The translations under genes were made by a program, and so were the position numbers. Positions 24,010 through 33,854 of a DNA stretch of 64,000 bases are shown piece by piece. Positions within the stretch are counted from its first letter, which is position 1, and every line of letters begins with the position of its first letter. Under the pieces are notes generated by a model. It saw only the letters and a list, made by a program, of their open reading frames with translations. It did not search any database and had not been told where the DNA came from. Source of the stretch: Fimbriimonadaceae bacterium (lineage in GTDB: Bacteria > Armatimonadota > Fimbriimonadia > Fimbriimonadales > Fimbriimonadaceae); NCBI GenBank assembly GCA_019694835.1, contig JAIBBE010000016.1, forward strand, positions 62,001-126,000, written 5' to 3'.

Positions 24010-26613
24010 ATGAGATTCGACAAACTCACCATAAAATCCCAGGAGGCCTTCCAGGACGCACAGACCCGGGCGGCCAATTTTCAGCATCAAGCGATCGATG
24101 CCGAGCACCTGCTACTTGCCCTACTCGCCCAGGAAGGCGGGGTGGTGCGGCCATTGCTGGAGAAGCTCAGCGTCGATCCCGACCGACTCTCGCGCGACCT
24201 CGAAGCCGAACTCGAGCGCCAGGCCAAGGTTTCCGGCGCAGCCGCACATGGCGCGTCGATCACCAACCGACTTCAGCAGATCTTCAACGAGGCCTTCCGC
24301 ATCGCGGAGGGCATGAAGGACGACTATGTCTCGACCGAGCACATGCTCCTCGCGATCCTTGACGACAAGGGCGCGGCGGGACGGCTCCTCAAAGCGGCTG
24401 GAGTCACCAAGGACTCCCTCGAAGCGGCGATCGACGACATCCGAGGCGGGCGACGGGTCACCGATGCCAGCGCCGAGGACCGCTACCAGGCGCTTGAGAA
24501 GTTCGGCATCGACCTCACCGCACGGGCGCGTAGCGGCAAACTCGACCCGGTCATTGGCCGAGACGAGGAGATTCGGCGCGTCATCCAGGTCCTCAGCCGT
24601 CGTACAAAGAACAACCCGGTGCTCATCGGCGAACCCGGCGTCGGGAAAACGGCCGTCGTCGAGGGCCTCGCCCAGCGCATCGTCAGCGGCGATGTGCCCG
24701 AGGGGCTTCGCAACAAGTCGGTCATTGCACTGGATATGGGTGCTCTCATCGCCGGTGCCAAGTACCGGGGCGAATTCGAGGATCGACTCAAGTCGGTGCT
24801 CGACGAAATCAAGCAGGCCGAGGGGCAGATCATTCTGTTCATCGACGAGATGCACACCCTCGTCGGCGCGGGAAAGGCGGAAGGCTCGATGGATGCGGCA
24901 AACATGCTGAAGCCGATGCTTGCGCGTGGCGAACTGCGCTGCGTCGGGGCGACGACCCTGGACGAGTACCGCAAGTACATCGAAAAGGACGCGGCGCTGG
25001 AGCGACGCTTCCAGCAGGTGTTCGTCGGCGAGCCGAGCGTGGAGGAGACGATTTCGATCCTGCGCGGCCTCAAAGAGCGCTACGAAATCCACCACGGCGT
25101 CCGGATCACGGATTCCGCACTCGTCGCTGCCGCGACGCTGAGCAACCGATACGTCAGCGATCGCTTCCTGCCCGACAAGGCCATCGACCTGATGGACGAG
25201 GCGGCCAGCCGACTCAAGATCGAGATTGACAGCGTCCCGGCTGAAATCGACGAGGTCGAACGCCAGGTGCGCCACCTCGAAATTGACAAGGCAGCGCTTG
25301 AAAAAGAAGATGACGAAGCCAGTCGTGAGCGACTGGCGACCACCCAGTTGCGCCTCGCCGAACTCAACGAAAAGGCGAGCGCGATGCGGGCGGTTTGGCA
25401 GACCGAGAAGGACAAAATCGAGCGCACGCGCAGCATCAAAGAGGAACTCGACAGCCTAAGAAATCAGCTTCAGCAAGCCGAGCGCGACCTCGACTGGGCG
25501 CGGGCGGCAGAGATTCAGCATGGCCGGATCCCGGCTCTGCTGGAGCAGCTTGAAGCCGAAACCGCCGAGCTCGAGAAGATTCAGGAGAGCGGCAAACTGC
25601 TGAAGGAAGAGGTCGACAGCGAGGACATCGCCGAGGTCGTGAGCAAGTGGACGGGCATCCCCGTCAGCAAGCTTATGCAGGGCGAAATGGCCAAGCTCCT
25701 CACCCTTGAAGACCAGCTTGAGAAGCGGGTTGTAGGTCAGGACGAAGCCTTGCGCATCGTGGCGGACGCGATTCGTCGGGCTCGCAGCGGCATCGCGGAC
25801 CCCCATCGCCCGATTGGCTCGTTCCTGTTCCTCGGTCCGACGGGAGTTGGCAAGACCGAGACCGCGCGTGCGCTGGCTGAGTTCATGTTCAACGACGAGC
25901 GGGCGATGGTCCGGATCGACATGAGCGAGTATCAGGAGCGGCATTCGGTTGCACGCCTCATCGGCGCGCCTCCCGGCTATGTCGGCTACGAAGAGGGCGG
26001 ACAGCTTACGGAAGCGGTTCGACGTCGTCCCTATGCGGTGGTGCTGCTCGACGAGGTCGAAAAGGCGCATCCGGAAGTGTTCAACGTCTTGCTGCAAATG
26101 CTCGACGATGGACGCCTGACGGACGGGCAAGGCCGAACGGTCGACTTCCGCAATGCGGTCGTCATCCTGACGAGCAACTTGGGAAGCCAATACTACGCCG
26201 ACCCGCTGATGAGCGATCAGGAGTTCGAGGACACGAAGGTCAAAGTCTTGGAGGAGGTTCGGCGCTTCTTCCGGCCCGAGTTCGTGAACCGACTCGATGA
26301 CATCGTGGTGTTCCGCTCGCTGGGTGTGAACGAAATCAAGCGAATCGTGCGCATTCAGATTGACCAGTTGGCGAACCGGTTGGCCGAGCGCCGCATCACG
26401 CTCGACCTGACCGACGAGGCGACTTCGCAGATCGCGCTGGCTGGATTCGACCCGGTCTACGGCGCGCGGCCGCTGAAGCGAGCGATTCAGAAGGAGATTC
26501 TGAATCCCCTCGCCCAAGCCATCTTGCGGGGCGATGTGAAAGATGGTCAGACGGTGAAGGTGGACTTCCGCGAGGGGTCGTTCACCTTCTCGCCGGTCGC
26601 GGCGGGGGTTTAG
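24010..26613 (+). CDS. clpB: ATP-dependent disaggregase ClpB
   Basis: An 867-residue ClpB, of the usual family length. It has the N domain with two Clp repeats (1-150), AAA-1 with Walker [11 protein letters not shown] (about 208) and [26 protein letters not shown], a coiled-coil middle domain (about 400-525) that distinguishes ClpB from ClpA/C, and AAA-2 with Walker [11 protein letters not shown] (about 613) and [24 protein letters not shown]. It works with DnaK in rescue of aggregated proteins. Upstream sequence is AT-rich (GATAGTAATAGACTAAAATG) with little room for a Shine-Dalgarno; no CIRCE or other heat-shock operator is seen. Confidence 0.97.
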   Translation: MRFDKLTIKSQEAFQDAQTRAANFQHQAIDAEHLLLALLAQEGGVVRPLLEKLSVDPDRLSRDLEAELERQAKVSGAAAHGASITNRLQQIFNEAFRIAEGMKDDYVSTEHMLLAILDDKGAAGRLLKAAGVTKDSLEAAIDDIRGGRRVTDASAEDRYQALEKFGIDLTARARSGKLDPVIGRDEEIRRVIQVLSRRTKNNPVLIGEPGVGKTAVVEGLAQRIVSGDVPEGLRNKSVIALDMGALIAGAKYRGEFEDRLKSVLDEIKQAEGQIILFIDEMHTLVGAGKAEGSMDAANMLKPMLARGELRCVGATTLDEYRKYIEKDAALERRFQQVFVGEPSVEETISILRGLKERYEIHHGVRITDSALVAAATLSNRYVSDRFLPDKAIDLMDEAASRLKIEIDSVPAEIDEVERQVRHLEIDKAALEKEDDEASRERLATTQLRLAELNEKASAMRAVWQTEKDKIERTRSIKEELDSLRNQLQQAERDLDWARAAEIQHGRIPALLEQLEAETAELEKIQESGKLLKEEVDSEDIAEVVSKWTGIPVSKLMQGEMAKLLTLEDQLEKRVVGQDEALRIVADAIRRARSGIADPHRPIGSFLFLGPTGVGKTETARALAEFMFNDERAMVRIDMSEYQERHSVARLIGAPPGYVGYEEGGQLTEAVRRRPYAVVLLDEVEKAHPEVFNVLLQMLDDGRLTDGQGRTVDFRNAVVILTSNLGSQYYADPLMSDQEFEDTKVKVLEEVRRFFRPEFVNRLDDIVVFRSLGVNEIKRIVRIQIDQLANRLAERRITLDLTDEATSQIALAGFDPVYGARPLKRAIQKEILNPLAQAILRGDVKDGQTVKVDFREGSFTFSPVAAGV

Positions 26614-26626
26614 GTCGCGGCTTCTC

Positions 26627-26654
26627 GGGCACCCAAAGCTTGGGTCGGGTGCCC
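26627..26654. terminator. Hairpin after clpB
   Basis: GGGCACCC and GGGTGCCC pair, with an inner palindrome ACCCAAAGCTTGGGT. It lies between the convergent ends of clpB and the secreted-protein gene. There is no T-tract. Confidence 0.5.
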
Positions 26655-26666
26655 TGCGGCACCGTT

Positions 26667-28229
26667 CTATCCCTCGGGGTCCCAATCGAAGACGTATTCA
26701 AAGTTTGCCTCGCCGCCGCAGTAGACGGCGAATCTGAGTGTCAACCCATTAGGAAATCGATCATGGTTGGGAACGGTCGTCTCGGCCTGGATGCGACCGG
26801 AGTCTCCAGTTTGGTGCACCTCAACACCTCCCACCGAGATTCCACTGACGTGTCCGACCCCAGACGGCAACCCTGGGGGCTGCCAACTCACGCCACCGGA
26901 GCCCCGAGGTCGTTCCCCTGCCGAGACAACGGTTCCGAAGACTTGGAACTTCTCGCCGGGCCGGAGTCGGTTGAGTTCGCGGTCGAAGCGCCAGGTGAAG
27001 ACCGTCGATCCACGATGGTCCGACAGATCCAAGTTGTTCCAGAGGTAAGCCAGATTCATCGATCCCGGTGAAGCAACAAACGTAAAGCGCGCGTAACGAG
27101 GCGCAACCAGATCGATTGGCTTAGGTTCCACCGATCGGTGTCCGACCAGTTTCCAGGCCCCTTTGCTAGCGGGAATTGAGCTCCCTCGGCTCACTAGCTC
27201 TCGATCGATGCGCTTAACGGCGTCGGACATAGCCGCAAGCATCCCACGATAGGCGTTCGCAAACTCAGGGTTCGTCGTAGCCGACTGAAGCGTAACGAGG
27301 AGTTGGGTGAGCATCTTGTGTCGCTCTTGCAAGCCCTTGCGCAGTTCATCCAGATGGCTTGTCGAGAGCTTCGAAAGGTCAGCCGGTACGGGGATGCCGT
27401 ATTGAACTTGGAGAGCCAACGCGCTGCCCATCGCCGCCGAAGCGGTGTTGATGGCCTTCTTCGTCTCGTCCTGTGTTGCCCAGAATTTGAGCGTGCGGAG
27501 CGCATTCTCGGATTCCGCCAAGAGTCGATCGGTACCTGGAGGAGCCACTGCTCCCACGAAGAAAATGCCATAGATGTGGTACCAGGGTCCGTCCTTGTCC
27601 GAAAAGAAACGGTCGCCGCGAGGCCGCAAGTTGATCAGGTGATCAAGAACTTGGTCGGGCTTGACTACCCTCGCAGATTTTGCTGTAGGCCCAGCCTTCG
27701 CATCCCATCCGATAACCATGCTTGCCTGCGCATATGCCACCTCCTTGAGGAGGTTATGAGCAGTGAGAGTTGCGAGCGGATAATCGTTTCCGGTCACATC
27801 GAGCGCCAGCGAAAGAACCTCGGGTGGAGTCAGGTTCTGGGAACCACGAAGCCGCTCGAATAGCTTCTCCTCAAGGCTCTTGCCGCTTCCATCGCGGACC
27901 TTAGTGATCGCAACCCATGGGTTTTTGGGCAGATCTGACGGTTGGTCGCTGTATGGCAGACAGTAGCCGAGAGATCTGCCGCCGGTGTCCTTCACCAGAT
28001 TCACAAGACGTTCGGCGGGCCCAACAGCCAGAGAGGCCCCCGAAGGCAGCGTGTAGAGTGCGCTCTTCTCGAAAGGCTTGAGCTTTCGAGCCATCAGATC
28101 GGTCGTCATGTTCTTCGTCATGCTCTCTACCGTGAGGACTTGGCGCGCAAGAGGCTTTCCAGATCCTGAGTGGGGGAACCCAATCAGAGACAATCCGAAA
28201 AGAAACAGAACCCAAGCGAATGCTTTCAT
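26667..28229 (-). CDS. Large exported protein of unknown function
   Basis: A 520-residue protein with a signal peptide (FAWVLFLFGLSLIGF). I recognise no domain. The middle (about 90-330) is helix-rich, with TPPEVLSLALDVTGNDYPLATLTAHNLLKEVAYAQASMV and YHIYGIFFVGAVAPPGTDRLLAESENALR; the C-terminal third looks beta-rich (WNNLDLSDHRGSTVFTWRFDRELNRLRPGEKFQVFGTVV). It stands alone and convergent with clpB. Codon use is somewhat less GC-rich than neighbours. Confidence 0.6.
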   Translation of the reverse strand: MKAFAWVLFLFGLSLIGFPHSGSGKPLARQVLTVESMTKNMTTDLMARKLKPFEKSALYTLPSGASLAVGPAERLVNLVKDTGGRSLGYCLPYSDQPSDLPKNPWVAITKVRDGSGKSLEEKLFERLRGSQNLTPPEVLSLALDVTGNDYPLATLTAHNLLKEVAYAQASMVIGWDAKAGPTAKSARVVKPDQVLDHLINLRPRGDRFFSDKDGPWYHIYGIFFVGAVAPPGTDRLLAESENALRTLKFWATQDETKKAINTASAAMGSALALQVQYGIPVPADLSKLSTSHLDELRKGLQERHKMLTQLLVTLQSATTNPEFANAYRGMLAAMSDAVKRIDRELVSRGSSIPASKGAWKLVGHRSVEPKPIDLVAPRYARFTFVASPGSMNLAYLWNNLDLSDHRGSTVFTWRFDRELNRLRPGEKFQVFGTVVSAGERPRGSGGVSWQPPGLPSGVGHVSGISVGGVEVHQTGDSGRIQAETTVPNHDRFPNGLTLRFAVYCGGEANFEYVFDWDPEG

Positions 28230-28391
28230 AGCGCCGACCTCGCGTGGACCTTTGCGGTTCGGCTCGATCGCCCTCAGCAGGTCTCACTTTTCGCAGCGAC
28301 GAATCCAACCACTGAGTGACTCCACGCCAGCTTCAACTTACCGCACGAATTTGGTGCGGGCAGCGCTTCGTAACGCGTTTTGACTACAGCT

Positions 28392-28427
28392 AAAGACACC
28401 TGTCACCCGGCATGAGGCAATCGGCCC
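28392..28427 (+). promoter_or_regulatory. Conserved leader element, copy 1
   Basis: Contains CACCTGTC, CGGCATGAG and ATCGG with the same spacing as 51183-51218; about 30 of 36 positions agree. Both copies lie 54-76 bases before the start of related exported proteins. Local inverted repeats (CCTGT/ACAGG, CCCGG/CCGGG, GGCC/GGCC) suggest that the leader RNA may fold. Confidence 0.5.
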
Positions 28428-28480
28428 TATGGCCTGATGGTGAGGGACACCGGGAGTGGTCAAACAGGCAGAAGACCACC

Positions 28481-28996
28481 ATGAAACAACTCACCCTTCC
28501 CCTCGCCTTTCTTGCCCTCGCTGCCGGAGCTAGCACCGCTCATGCGGTACCGTCCCTGATGATTCAGGCCACCATCGTCACTGGCGAGCCCGTGTTTCCA
28601 AGCGTGATGCCCAGCCTCATGGTCGCGGACAGCAGCGTCGTGCCGATTCGGACCCGGAACACCTTCCCGGCTTCGCTCAACGTCACCTGCAAGTTCCAGA
28701 CCTTTCCCGTCATCGGCCTTTTCTGCCGTAAGGCCATCATCCATGTCGATGGGTTCTCGCGACGTCCTTTAGAGGTCGAGGCCTTCAACATAGCTTCTCG
28801 AAGCTGGGCGCGGATCGGTGCGGCAACGCTCCCCAACAATCCGACACGAACCCGGTTCGAGATCAACTTCAGTTCGCCTCAGATGGCGGGGCGGTTCATT
28901 GACATTCTCGGGCAGATGTCCGTCCGCATCCGGCGCAACGATACGCGCCCGTTCGAGATCATCATGGACTGCATCGGCGTCGAGACACTGTATTGA
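28481..28996 (+). CDS. Small exported beta-rich protein (paralogue 1)
   Basis: A 171-residue protein with a signal peptide cleaved near AHA-VPS. The body is beta-rich, ending in LEVEAFNIASRSWARIG...GRFIDILGQMSVRIRRNDTRPFEIIMDCIGVETLY. The same pattern (L-V--[YF]N--S-S[FW], RFI---G--VRIR, -D-) is in the protein at 51294-51827, so the two are diverged paralogues. ATG 28481 is chosen because it starts the signal peptide. Function unknown; a surface or matrix component is possible. A family A repeat follows, as it does after the paralogue. Confidence 0.65.
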   Translation: MKQLTLPLAFLALAAGASTAHAVPSLMIQATIVTGEPVFPSVMPSLMVADSSVVPIRTRNTFPASLNVTCKFQTFPVIGLFCRKAIIHVDGFSRRPLEVEAFNIASRSWARIGAATLPNNPTRTRFEINFSSPQMAGRFIDILGQMSVRIRRNDTRPFEIIMDCIGVETLY

Positions 28997-29045
28997 GATC
29001 TCGGAAGGAATTCACGGCAATGACAAGGCTTGGATTCCAAAGTGG

Positions 29046-29145
29046 GTGGCCGGGGTGATGAAATTGTGCACCCCGGTGCGACCAAGCCTTGACTTGCTTC
29101 CGTGTTTGGCAACGCCGGAGTGCACAATTTCATCACTCGGGCCAC
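29046..29145. repeat. Family A palindromic repeat, copy 2
   Basis: GTGGCCGGGGTGATGAAATT... to ...CATCACTCGGGCCAC, arms about 30 bases with a few mismatches, 38-base spacer. It lies between the exported-protein gene and the truncated carB. Confidence 0.88.
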
Positions 29146-29237
29146 CCGGATCGCTTTCCTTGCAGCAAGCGCACCTTGCTCGATAACTCGGAAGCCAGGG
29201 GCGAGGCGAGGGTACCCTTTGGGCCATCAAAGATACC

Positions 29238-30857
29238 GTGCTCGTCCTTGGTTCCGGCCCGATCCGCATTGGGCAGGGCATCGAATTCGACTACTCCTGT
29301 GTTCACTGCGTTTGGGCCCTGCAGGAACTCGGGTACCGCGCCATTATCGTCAATAACAACCCGGAGACGGTCAGCACCGACTTCGACACCGGCGACGGGC
29401 TTTACTTCGAGCCGGTCACCCTGGAAGACGTCCTCGATGTGGTTGCGCACGAGAATCCACACGGCGTGGTCGTGCAGTTTGGCGGGCAGACGGCGATCAA
29501 TCTCGCCGAAGGACTGGAACGCGCCGGGGTCCGCGTATTGGGGACCAGTCCGAGCGCGATTGCGATGGCCGAGGACCGCGACCAGTTTGACAATCTTCTA
29601 AACAGTCTCGGAATCGCCAAGCCAAGGGGCCGCGCGGTTCGCTCGCTGGACGAGGCACGGATCGTCGCCAATGAAGTCGGCTATCCCGTCCTCGTCCGGC
29701 CAAGTTTCGTCCTCGGTGGCCGGGCGATGGAGATCGTCTACGACGACCAACAGTTGATCGGGTTCTATCGCGAGGCTGAGGACGCCAATCCGGGACAGCC
29801 AGTCTTGGTGGACAAGTACCTGCTGGGCCAAGAGGCCGAGGTTGATGTCATTTCCGACGGCGAATCGACCCTGATCCCCGGAATCATGGAGCATATCGAG
29901 CGGGCGGGAGTCCACAGCGGCGACTCCATGGCGGTGTATCCGCCCGTTTCTTTAAGTGATGATGTGCAAGCTCAGATGGTTCGGTCTGCGTGTGCGATCG
30001 CTCGCGCGCTTGGCGTCAAGGGGCTGATGAACATTCAGTACGTCGTAGTTGATGGCCAGGCGTACGTTCTCGAAGTGAACCCCCGTGCGTCGCGCACCGT
30101 GCCGTACCTAAGCAAGATCACCGGCGTGCCCATGGTACAGCTTGCCTCGCGCTGTATGATGGGCGAGAAACTTACGGACTTAGGTTACGCAAGCGGACTC
30201 TGGGGTGGGGGCGCACTGGGACCGGATCGGGTCTTGCCGGAGGAGGCGTTTGCTGTTCCGGTGGAATTGCCCAAGGCGAGGTTCTATGCGGTCAAGGCTC
30301 CGGTGTTCAGCTTCCAAAAGCTCTCCCGGGTCGAGCCGAGTTTGGGACCGGAAATGAAGTCTACGGGGGAGATACTTGGGATCGACTTCACCTACGAGAC
30401 GGCCCTTTACAAAGCGCTGGTGGCAAGTGGCATTCACTTTAAGCCGACCGGCTTCGTTGTGCTGACGGTTACCGATGCCGATAAGCCAGCCGCCATCAAG
30501 ATCGCGCGGGATTTGGTGGCGAAGGGATATCTGATTGCCAGCACGCGTGGGACCCACGAAGCGCTTACTGCGGCGCACATTCGCAGTACGGAAGTCAAGA
30601 AGATCGAAGAAGGTTCTCCAAATCTACTGGAACTGATTCTCGGCGGGGATGTGGCCTTAATGATTAACACGCCGGGTGTGGCCCTGCAGCAAGAAGTTGA
30701 AGCTGCCCGCATCCGTCGCGCATGCATCGAGACGGGTGTCGCTTGCGTCACGAGCATCGATACTGCAGCTGCGCTCGCACATGCTCTTGAAATCTTCGAA
30801 CATCCGGAGCGCGCTAGCTGTCTGCCCTATACCGAATACCTTAAGCAGACTCGTTAA
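29238..30857 (+). CDS. carB: Carbamoyl-phosphate synthase large subunit, C-terminal half only
   Basis: A 539-residue protein that equals the second half of CarB (full length about 1070). It starts at VLGSGPIRIGQGIEFDYSCVH, has the second ATP-grasp domain (PVLVRPSFVLGGRAMEIVYD, YVLEVNPRASRTVPYLSKITG) that phosphorylates carbamate, and ends with the MGS-like allosteric domain (about 400-539). The first half, which makes carbamate from bicarbonate and ammonia, is missing: an in-frame stop lies upstream near 29180, then a family A repeat and an unrelated gene. It is either a naturally split CarB, as in Aquifex and methanogens, or a rearrangement. GTG 29238 has no Shine-Dalgarno, and the true start may be a few codons earlier. 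Confidence 0.85.
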   Translation: MLVLGSGPIRIGQGIEFDYSCVHCVWALQELGYRAIIVNNNPETVSTDFDTGDGLYFEPVTLEDVLDVVAHENPHGVVVQFGGQTAINLAEGLERAGVRVLGTSPSAIAMAEDRDQFDNLLNSLGIAKPRGRAVRSLDEARIVANEVGYPVLVRPSFVLGGRAMEIVYDDQQLIGFYREAEDANPGQPVLVDKYLLGQEAEVDVISDGESTLIPGIMEHIERAGVHSGDSMAVYPPVSLSDDVQAQMVRSACAIARALGVKGLMNIQYVVVDGQAYVLEVNPRASRTVPYLSKITGVPMVQLASRCMMGEKLTDLGYASGLWGGGALGPDRVLPEEAFAVPVELPKARFYAVKAPVFSFQKLSRVEPSLGPEMKSTGEILGIDFTYETALYKALVASGIHFKPTGFVVLTVTDADKPAAIKIARDLVAKGYLIASTRGTHEALTAAHIRSTEVKKIEEGSPNLLELILGGDVALMINTPGVALQQEVEAARIRRACIETGVACVTSIDTAAALAHALEIFEHPERASCLPYTEYLKQTR

Positions 30858-32610
30858 GCGCGGCACTAAATTGCTGACGATAGAGCCTGGCGTACAGCCC
30901 ATCATTGGCAAGAAGTTCTTCGTGCGTTCCTTGTTCGGTAATTACACCCTGCTCCATCACCACGATGACATTGGCTTTAACGATGGTCGAGAGACGATGG
31001 GCGATGACAAAGCTCGTACGGCCAGCGAGCAGGTGATCAAGGGCTTCTTGGAGAAGCGCTTCGGTTTGGCTGTCTAATGCAGAAGTGGCTTCATCGAGGA
31101 TTAGGATCTTAGGGTCGGCAATGAGTGCACGGGCAATCGCCAGTCGCTGCTTCTCCCCTACCGATAGGGAGACGCCGTCTTCACCAATCTTCGTTTCATA
31201 TCCATCCGGCAAGGCAACAATCGTATCGTGAATGTTCGCTGCTTTCGCGGCTTCGAATACCTCGTGTTCTGTGGCATCCATGCGTCCATAGCGGATGTTC
31301 TCAAGAATTGTCGTATTGAAGAGGATGCTCTCCTGAATCACATAGCCGATCTGCTGGCGGTAAGAGAGAAGCTGAGTGTCGCGCAGATCGATGCCATCTA
31401 CCAAGATTCGGCCTTGGGTCGGATCGTAGTGACGCATGAGGAGATTGACGAGTGTCGTCTTCCCGCTTCCGGAGAAGCCCACCAGCGCAATCATTTGGCC
31501 CGGATCAACGGCTAAATCGATTCCGTTGAGAACAGGCTTGCCCTCCTCATATTCAAAGATGAGATTCTCGAAGCGAACGTGACCTTCAATCGGTGGCATG
31601 GCGGGCGCATCGGGCCTATCAGCGATGGTTGCTCGCGTATCGAGCGTTCGAAAGATGCGATGAAGTGCCGCTTGCGTTCTTGCAATCGGATCGATCACGA
31701 CGAGGAATCTCACGATTGGGCCATAAATGTATCCGATGGAATACATAAGAAACATAACGAGCGTTCCCGGCAGCATTTCGCCGCGAAGGCACATCAGTCC
31801 ACCGTAGTACATGACGAGTCCTTGTCCAATACCGCCCAGCGCATCGGCAATCGTCCACAGTCCGCCGCCAAGAGCACCCTGACGAACATTCAATCCCATC
31901 AGGTCGCGAGTGACGCCCATAAAGGAACGGGCTTCCCAGCGCTCTTGTCCGAAGCCTTTCACGACTTGAATGCCGGCAAGCTTCTCCTGCATGTTGCCGT
32001 ACATGACATCCCGGGTTCGGCGGATATCCTCACTCGTTTCTTTCAGTGGCTTAAGGAATCGAGAGAAGTTGAGAATGTAGATGGGTGTAATGGACAAACT
32101 CAGCAATGCAAGGAATGGGCTGATCGTAAACAGGATAACGAGGACGAGCAGGAGCTGGACGGCATCGCTCACCATGGTATTCAGGTGACTGGTGATCAGC
32201 GACTGAACCGTACTCGCATCATTGATTACATTACTAATAAGTTTGCCCGTTTGGTTGCGATCAAAGTACGCAATGGGGAGCGATTGCATATGTCGATACA
32301 GCTTCTCGCGCGTTGCCAACAGGAACCGCTGCCCCAGCATGCTCGTCGCGACGCCAAGGGCATAGCCGAGCAAGCCGGCGCCGGTCGCAAATCCTACGAC
32401 ATACGTAAGATAGAGCAAGGTGTTAATCGGCTCGCCCTTCTGAAGTTTATTCACGATATCTCCGAGGATGAGTGGGGGCAAGAAGTTAAAGATCGATTGG
32501 GAGATGGTGAGGGCGAGGCACCAGACCTGAAGCCGCAGAAACGGCCGCAACTCGGGGACGAGCCGTCGCAACGGGTTGATGGGTTTGGGCAGGGCGGGTG
32601 CAGCCGACAT
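30841..32610 (-). CDS. ABC exporter (MsbA/MDR half-transporter type)
   Basis: A 589-residue half-transporter with fused membrane and ATPase domains. About six helices occupy residues 25-315, followed by the ATPase with Walker A GFSGSGKTT (about 380), Q-loop YVIQESILFN, signature LSVGEKQRLAIARAL, Walker B ILILDEATSALD and switch His in IAHRLST. It is expected to work as a homodimer, exporting a lipid, peptide or drug; the substrate cannot be inferred. Its 3' end overlaps that of carB by 17 bases in convergent arrangement. Base composition is a little more AT-rich than the surroundings. Confidence 0.92.
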   Translation of the reverse strand: MSAAPALPKPINPLRRLVPELRPFLRLQVWCLALTISQSIFNFLPPLILGDIVNKLQKGEPINTLLYLTYVVGFATGAGLLGYALGVATSMLGQRFLLATREKLYRHMQSLPIAYFDRNQTGKLISNVINDASTVQSLITSHLNTMVSDAVQLLLVLVILFTISPFLALLSLSITPIYILNFSRFLKPLKETSEDIRRTRDVMYGNMQEKLAGIQVVKGFGQERWEARSFMGVTRDLMGLNVRQGALGGGLWTIADALGGIGQGLVMYYGGLMCLRGEMLPGTLVMFLMYSIGYIYGPIVRFLVVIDPIARTQAALHRIFRTLDTRATIADRPDAPAMPPIEGHVRFENLIFEYEEGKPVLNGIDLAVDPGQMIALVGFSGSGKTTLVNLLMRHYDPTQGRILVDGIDLRDTQLLSYRQQIGYVIQESILFNTTILENIRYGRMDATEHEVFEAAKAANIHDTIVALPDGYETKIGEDGVSLSVGEKQRLAIARALIADPKILILDEATSALDSQTEALLQEALDHLLAGRTSFVIAHRLSTIVKANVIVVMEQGVITEQGTHEELLANDGLYARLYRQQFSAALNESA

Positions 32611-32631
32611 CCGCCGTCCAGTCTACTCCGA

Positions 32632-32943
32632 TCAGAACAGGCTATCGAAGTGAACGAGCAGCGTCACGAGGTTACTGGTTTCGTGCTGACCGTCGAATTC
32701 GCGAACGGCATGGGCGCCCACCATGCTGCTGCTGGGCCACGGGCCTTCGCTGTCGAGGCGCTCACCGATCGTGGGAATGAACACATAGCGCAACCACTGG
32801 GCGAACGCCATCGTGTTCATACCGAAGGCCCCCATATTCTCGTAGGCGTCTGGCGTTGGCTCAACGATATCCCAGAAACCAATGCGCTTCAGTTCGGCCA
32901 CGATCGCGTCGTAACCCTGGCGAATCTCTGGCGACCGGTCCAT
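32632..32943 (-). CDS. YqcC-like family protein
   Basis: A 103-residue protein matching the YqcC/DUF446 family: FWDIVEPTPDAYENMGAFGMNTMAFAQWLRYVFIPTIGERL corresponds to the conserved core where short proteins have a PF-DT--F-QWLQ-VFIP pattern. Family members occur beside RNA-modification genes (truC) in gammaproteobacteria; function unknown. Its ATG overlaps the stop of the HhH-domain gene by one base (TAATG), so the two are co-translated. Confidence 0.72.
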   Translation of the reverse strand: MDRSPEIRQGYDAIVAELKRIGFWDIVEPTPDAYENMGAFGMNTMAFAQWLRYVFIPTIGERLDSEGPWPSSSMVGAHAVREFDGQHETSNLVTLLVHFDSLF

Positions 32944-33806
32944 TAGGCGTTCGTCCTTGCGCCCGCGTCAAGCAGGTCGTCGATGCAGTGACGCCATCGC
33001 TCGGGATCGCGAACTTCTCGTGCTCCGAAGTGGCTCGTGCCCATGTTGAAGCGGATGCCACTTACACCGGCATGGCGAGTGTACTTCGCCAGTTTGCCCG
33101 CGATGACCCAGTCGACCGCCGATTCGCTATCGATCTCGGGGACGATGATCGCGGCGGCAAGGCGGAGCCAGCGGTCGATGGGCTGGATATAGAGCCGATC
33201 GGCGTGGTCGAGTTGGTCTTCGAGATTAAAGAGATAGCAGACGTCTCGGAGGAACATCGAAGTTGTCTTTGGCCCGACGCCTCGGATATCCACGATGCGG
33301 AGAAACTGGGGCTCGATATGGTCGGTCTGCAGGACGCCCCGGACAATCCAGCCCGCAATCGATCCCAAGCTGTCAAGCTGGTAGATCTCCTGCGCGAGTT
33401 CGACGATTCCGGCGATGAGGCCGCGATTAAGCTGCTCGGAGTTCTTTCGTTTGCGCTCCTCACAGATCGCGGAGAAGTTCTCCCAAACGCGATTTCCATC
33501 CGGCTCGGCCAACAGCTCGGCAAAGTCCGCAGGCGCGCAGGTGCGGCGCAGGGCTTGCGTGGCCATTTGGGCCAGTTCATCTCGGTCCTTGCCTCGACGT
33601 GCGAACGCATAGTGGGCGAAGAACGCGTTCACGCAGTTGTAGGGCAACGCAAAGGCGGCGCGGATGTCTTTGAGGGATGAGGACTCGGCCCGGGAGGCGT
33701 GTTCGAGGGACGGTAGCCACACCTCGCCGATGTATCGATCCGCTCGATCCCCGGCCATGGCCCGCATAATGGCCACGGACCGAGGGTTTAACTCCACGTA
33801 CGACAA
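32943..33806 (-). CDS. Helix-hairpin-helix DNA glycosylase-like protein
   Basis: A 287-residue helical protein. The segment IVDIRGVGPKTTSMFLRDVCYL (about 168-190) is a helix-hairpin-helix motif, followed after about 20 residues by IQPIDRWLRLAA, where HhH-GPD glycosylases have the catalytic Asp of the PxD pattern. A role in base-excision repair is inferred; the catalytic Lys of bifunctional glycosylases is not evident, and the rest does not match a named subfamily. It forms a two-gene operon with the YqcC-like gene. Confidence 0.55.
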   Translation of the reverse strand: MSYVELNPRSVAIMRAMAGDRADRYIGEVWLPSLEHASRAESSSLKDIRAAFALPYNCVNAFFAHYAFARRGKDRDELAQMATQALRRTCAPADFAELLAEPDGNRVWENFSAICEERKRKNSEQLNRGLIAGIVELAQEIYQLDSLGSIAGWIVRGVLQTDHIEPQFLRIVDIRGVGPKTTSMFLRDVCYLFNLEDQLDHADRLYIQPIDRWLRLAAAIIVPEIDSESAVDWVIAGKLAKYTRHAGVSGIRFNMGTSHFGAREVRDPERWRHCIDDLLDAGARTNA

Positions 33807-33854
33807 CGGTTCCCTCTCTGACCGGCCGCTTCGACGCGACGGGTTGTCCTCTCG

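Noticed and set aside
28392..28470. Cyclic-di-GMP-I (GEMM) riboswitch before the exported protein
   Set aside because: The GGCAAACC and GNRA tetraloop-receptor core is not present; only loose resemblance in CGGCATGAG.
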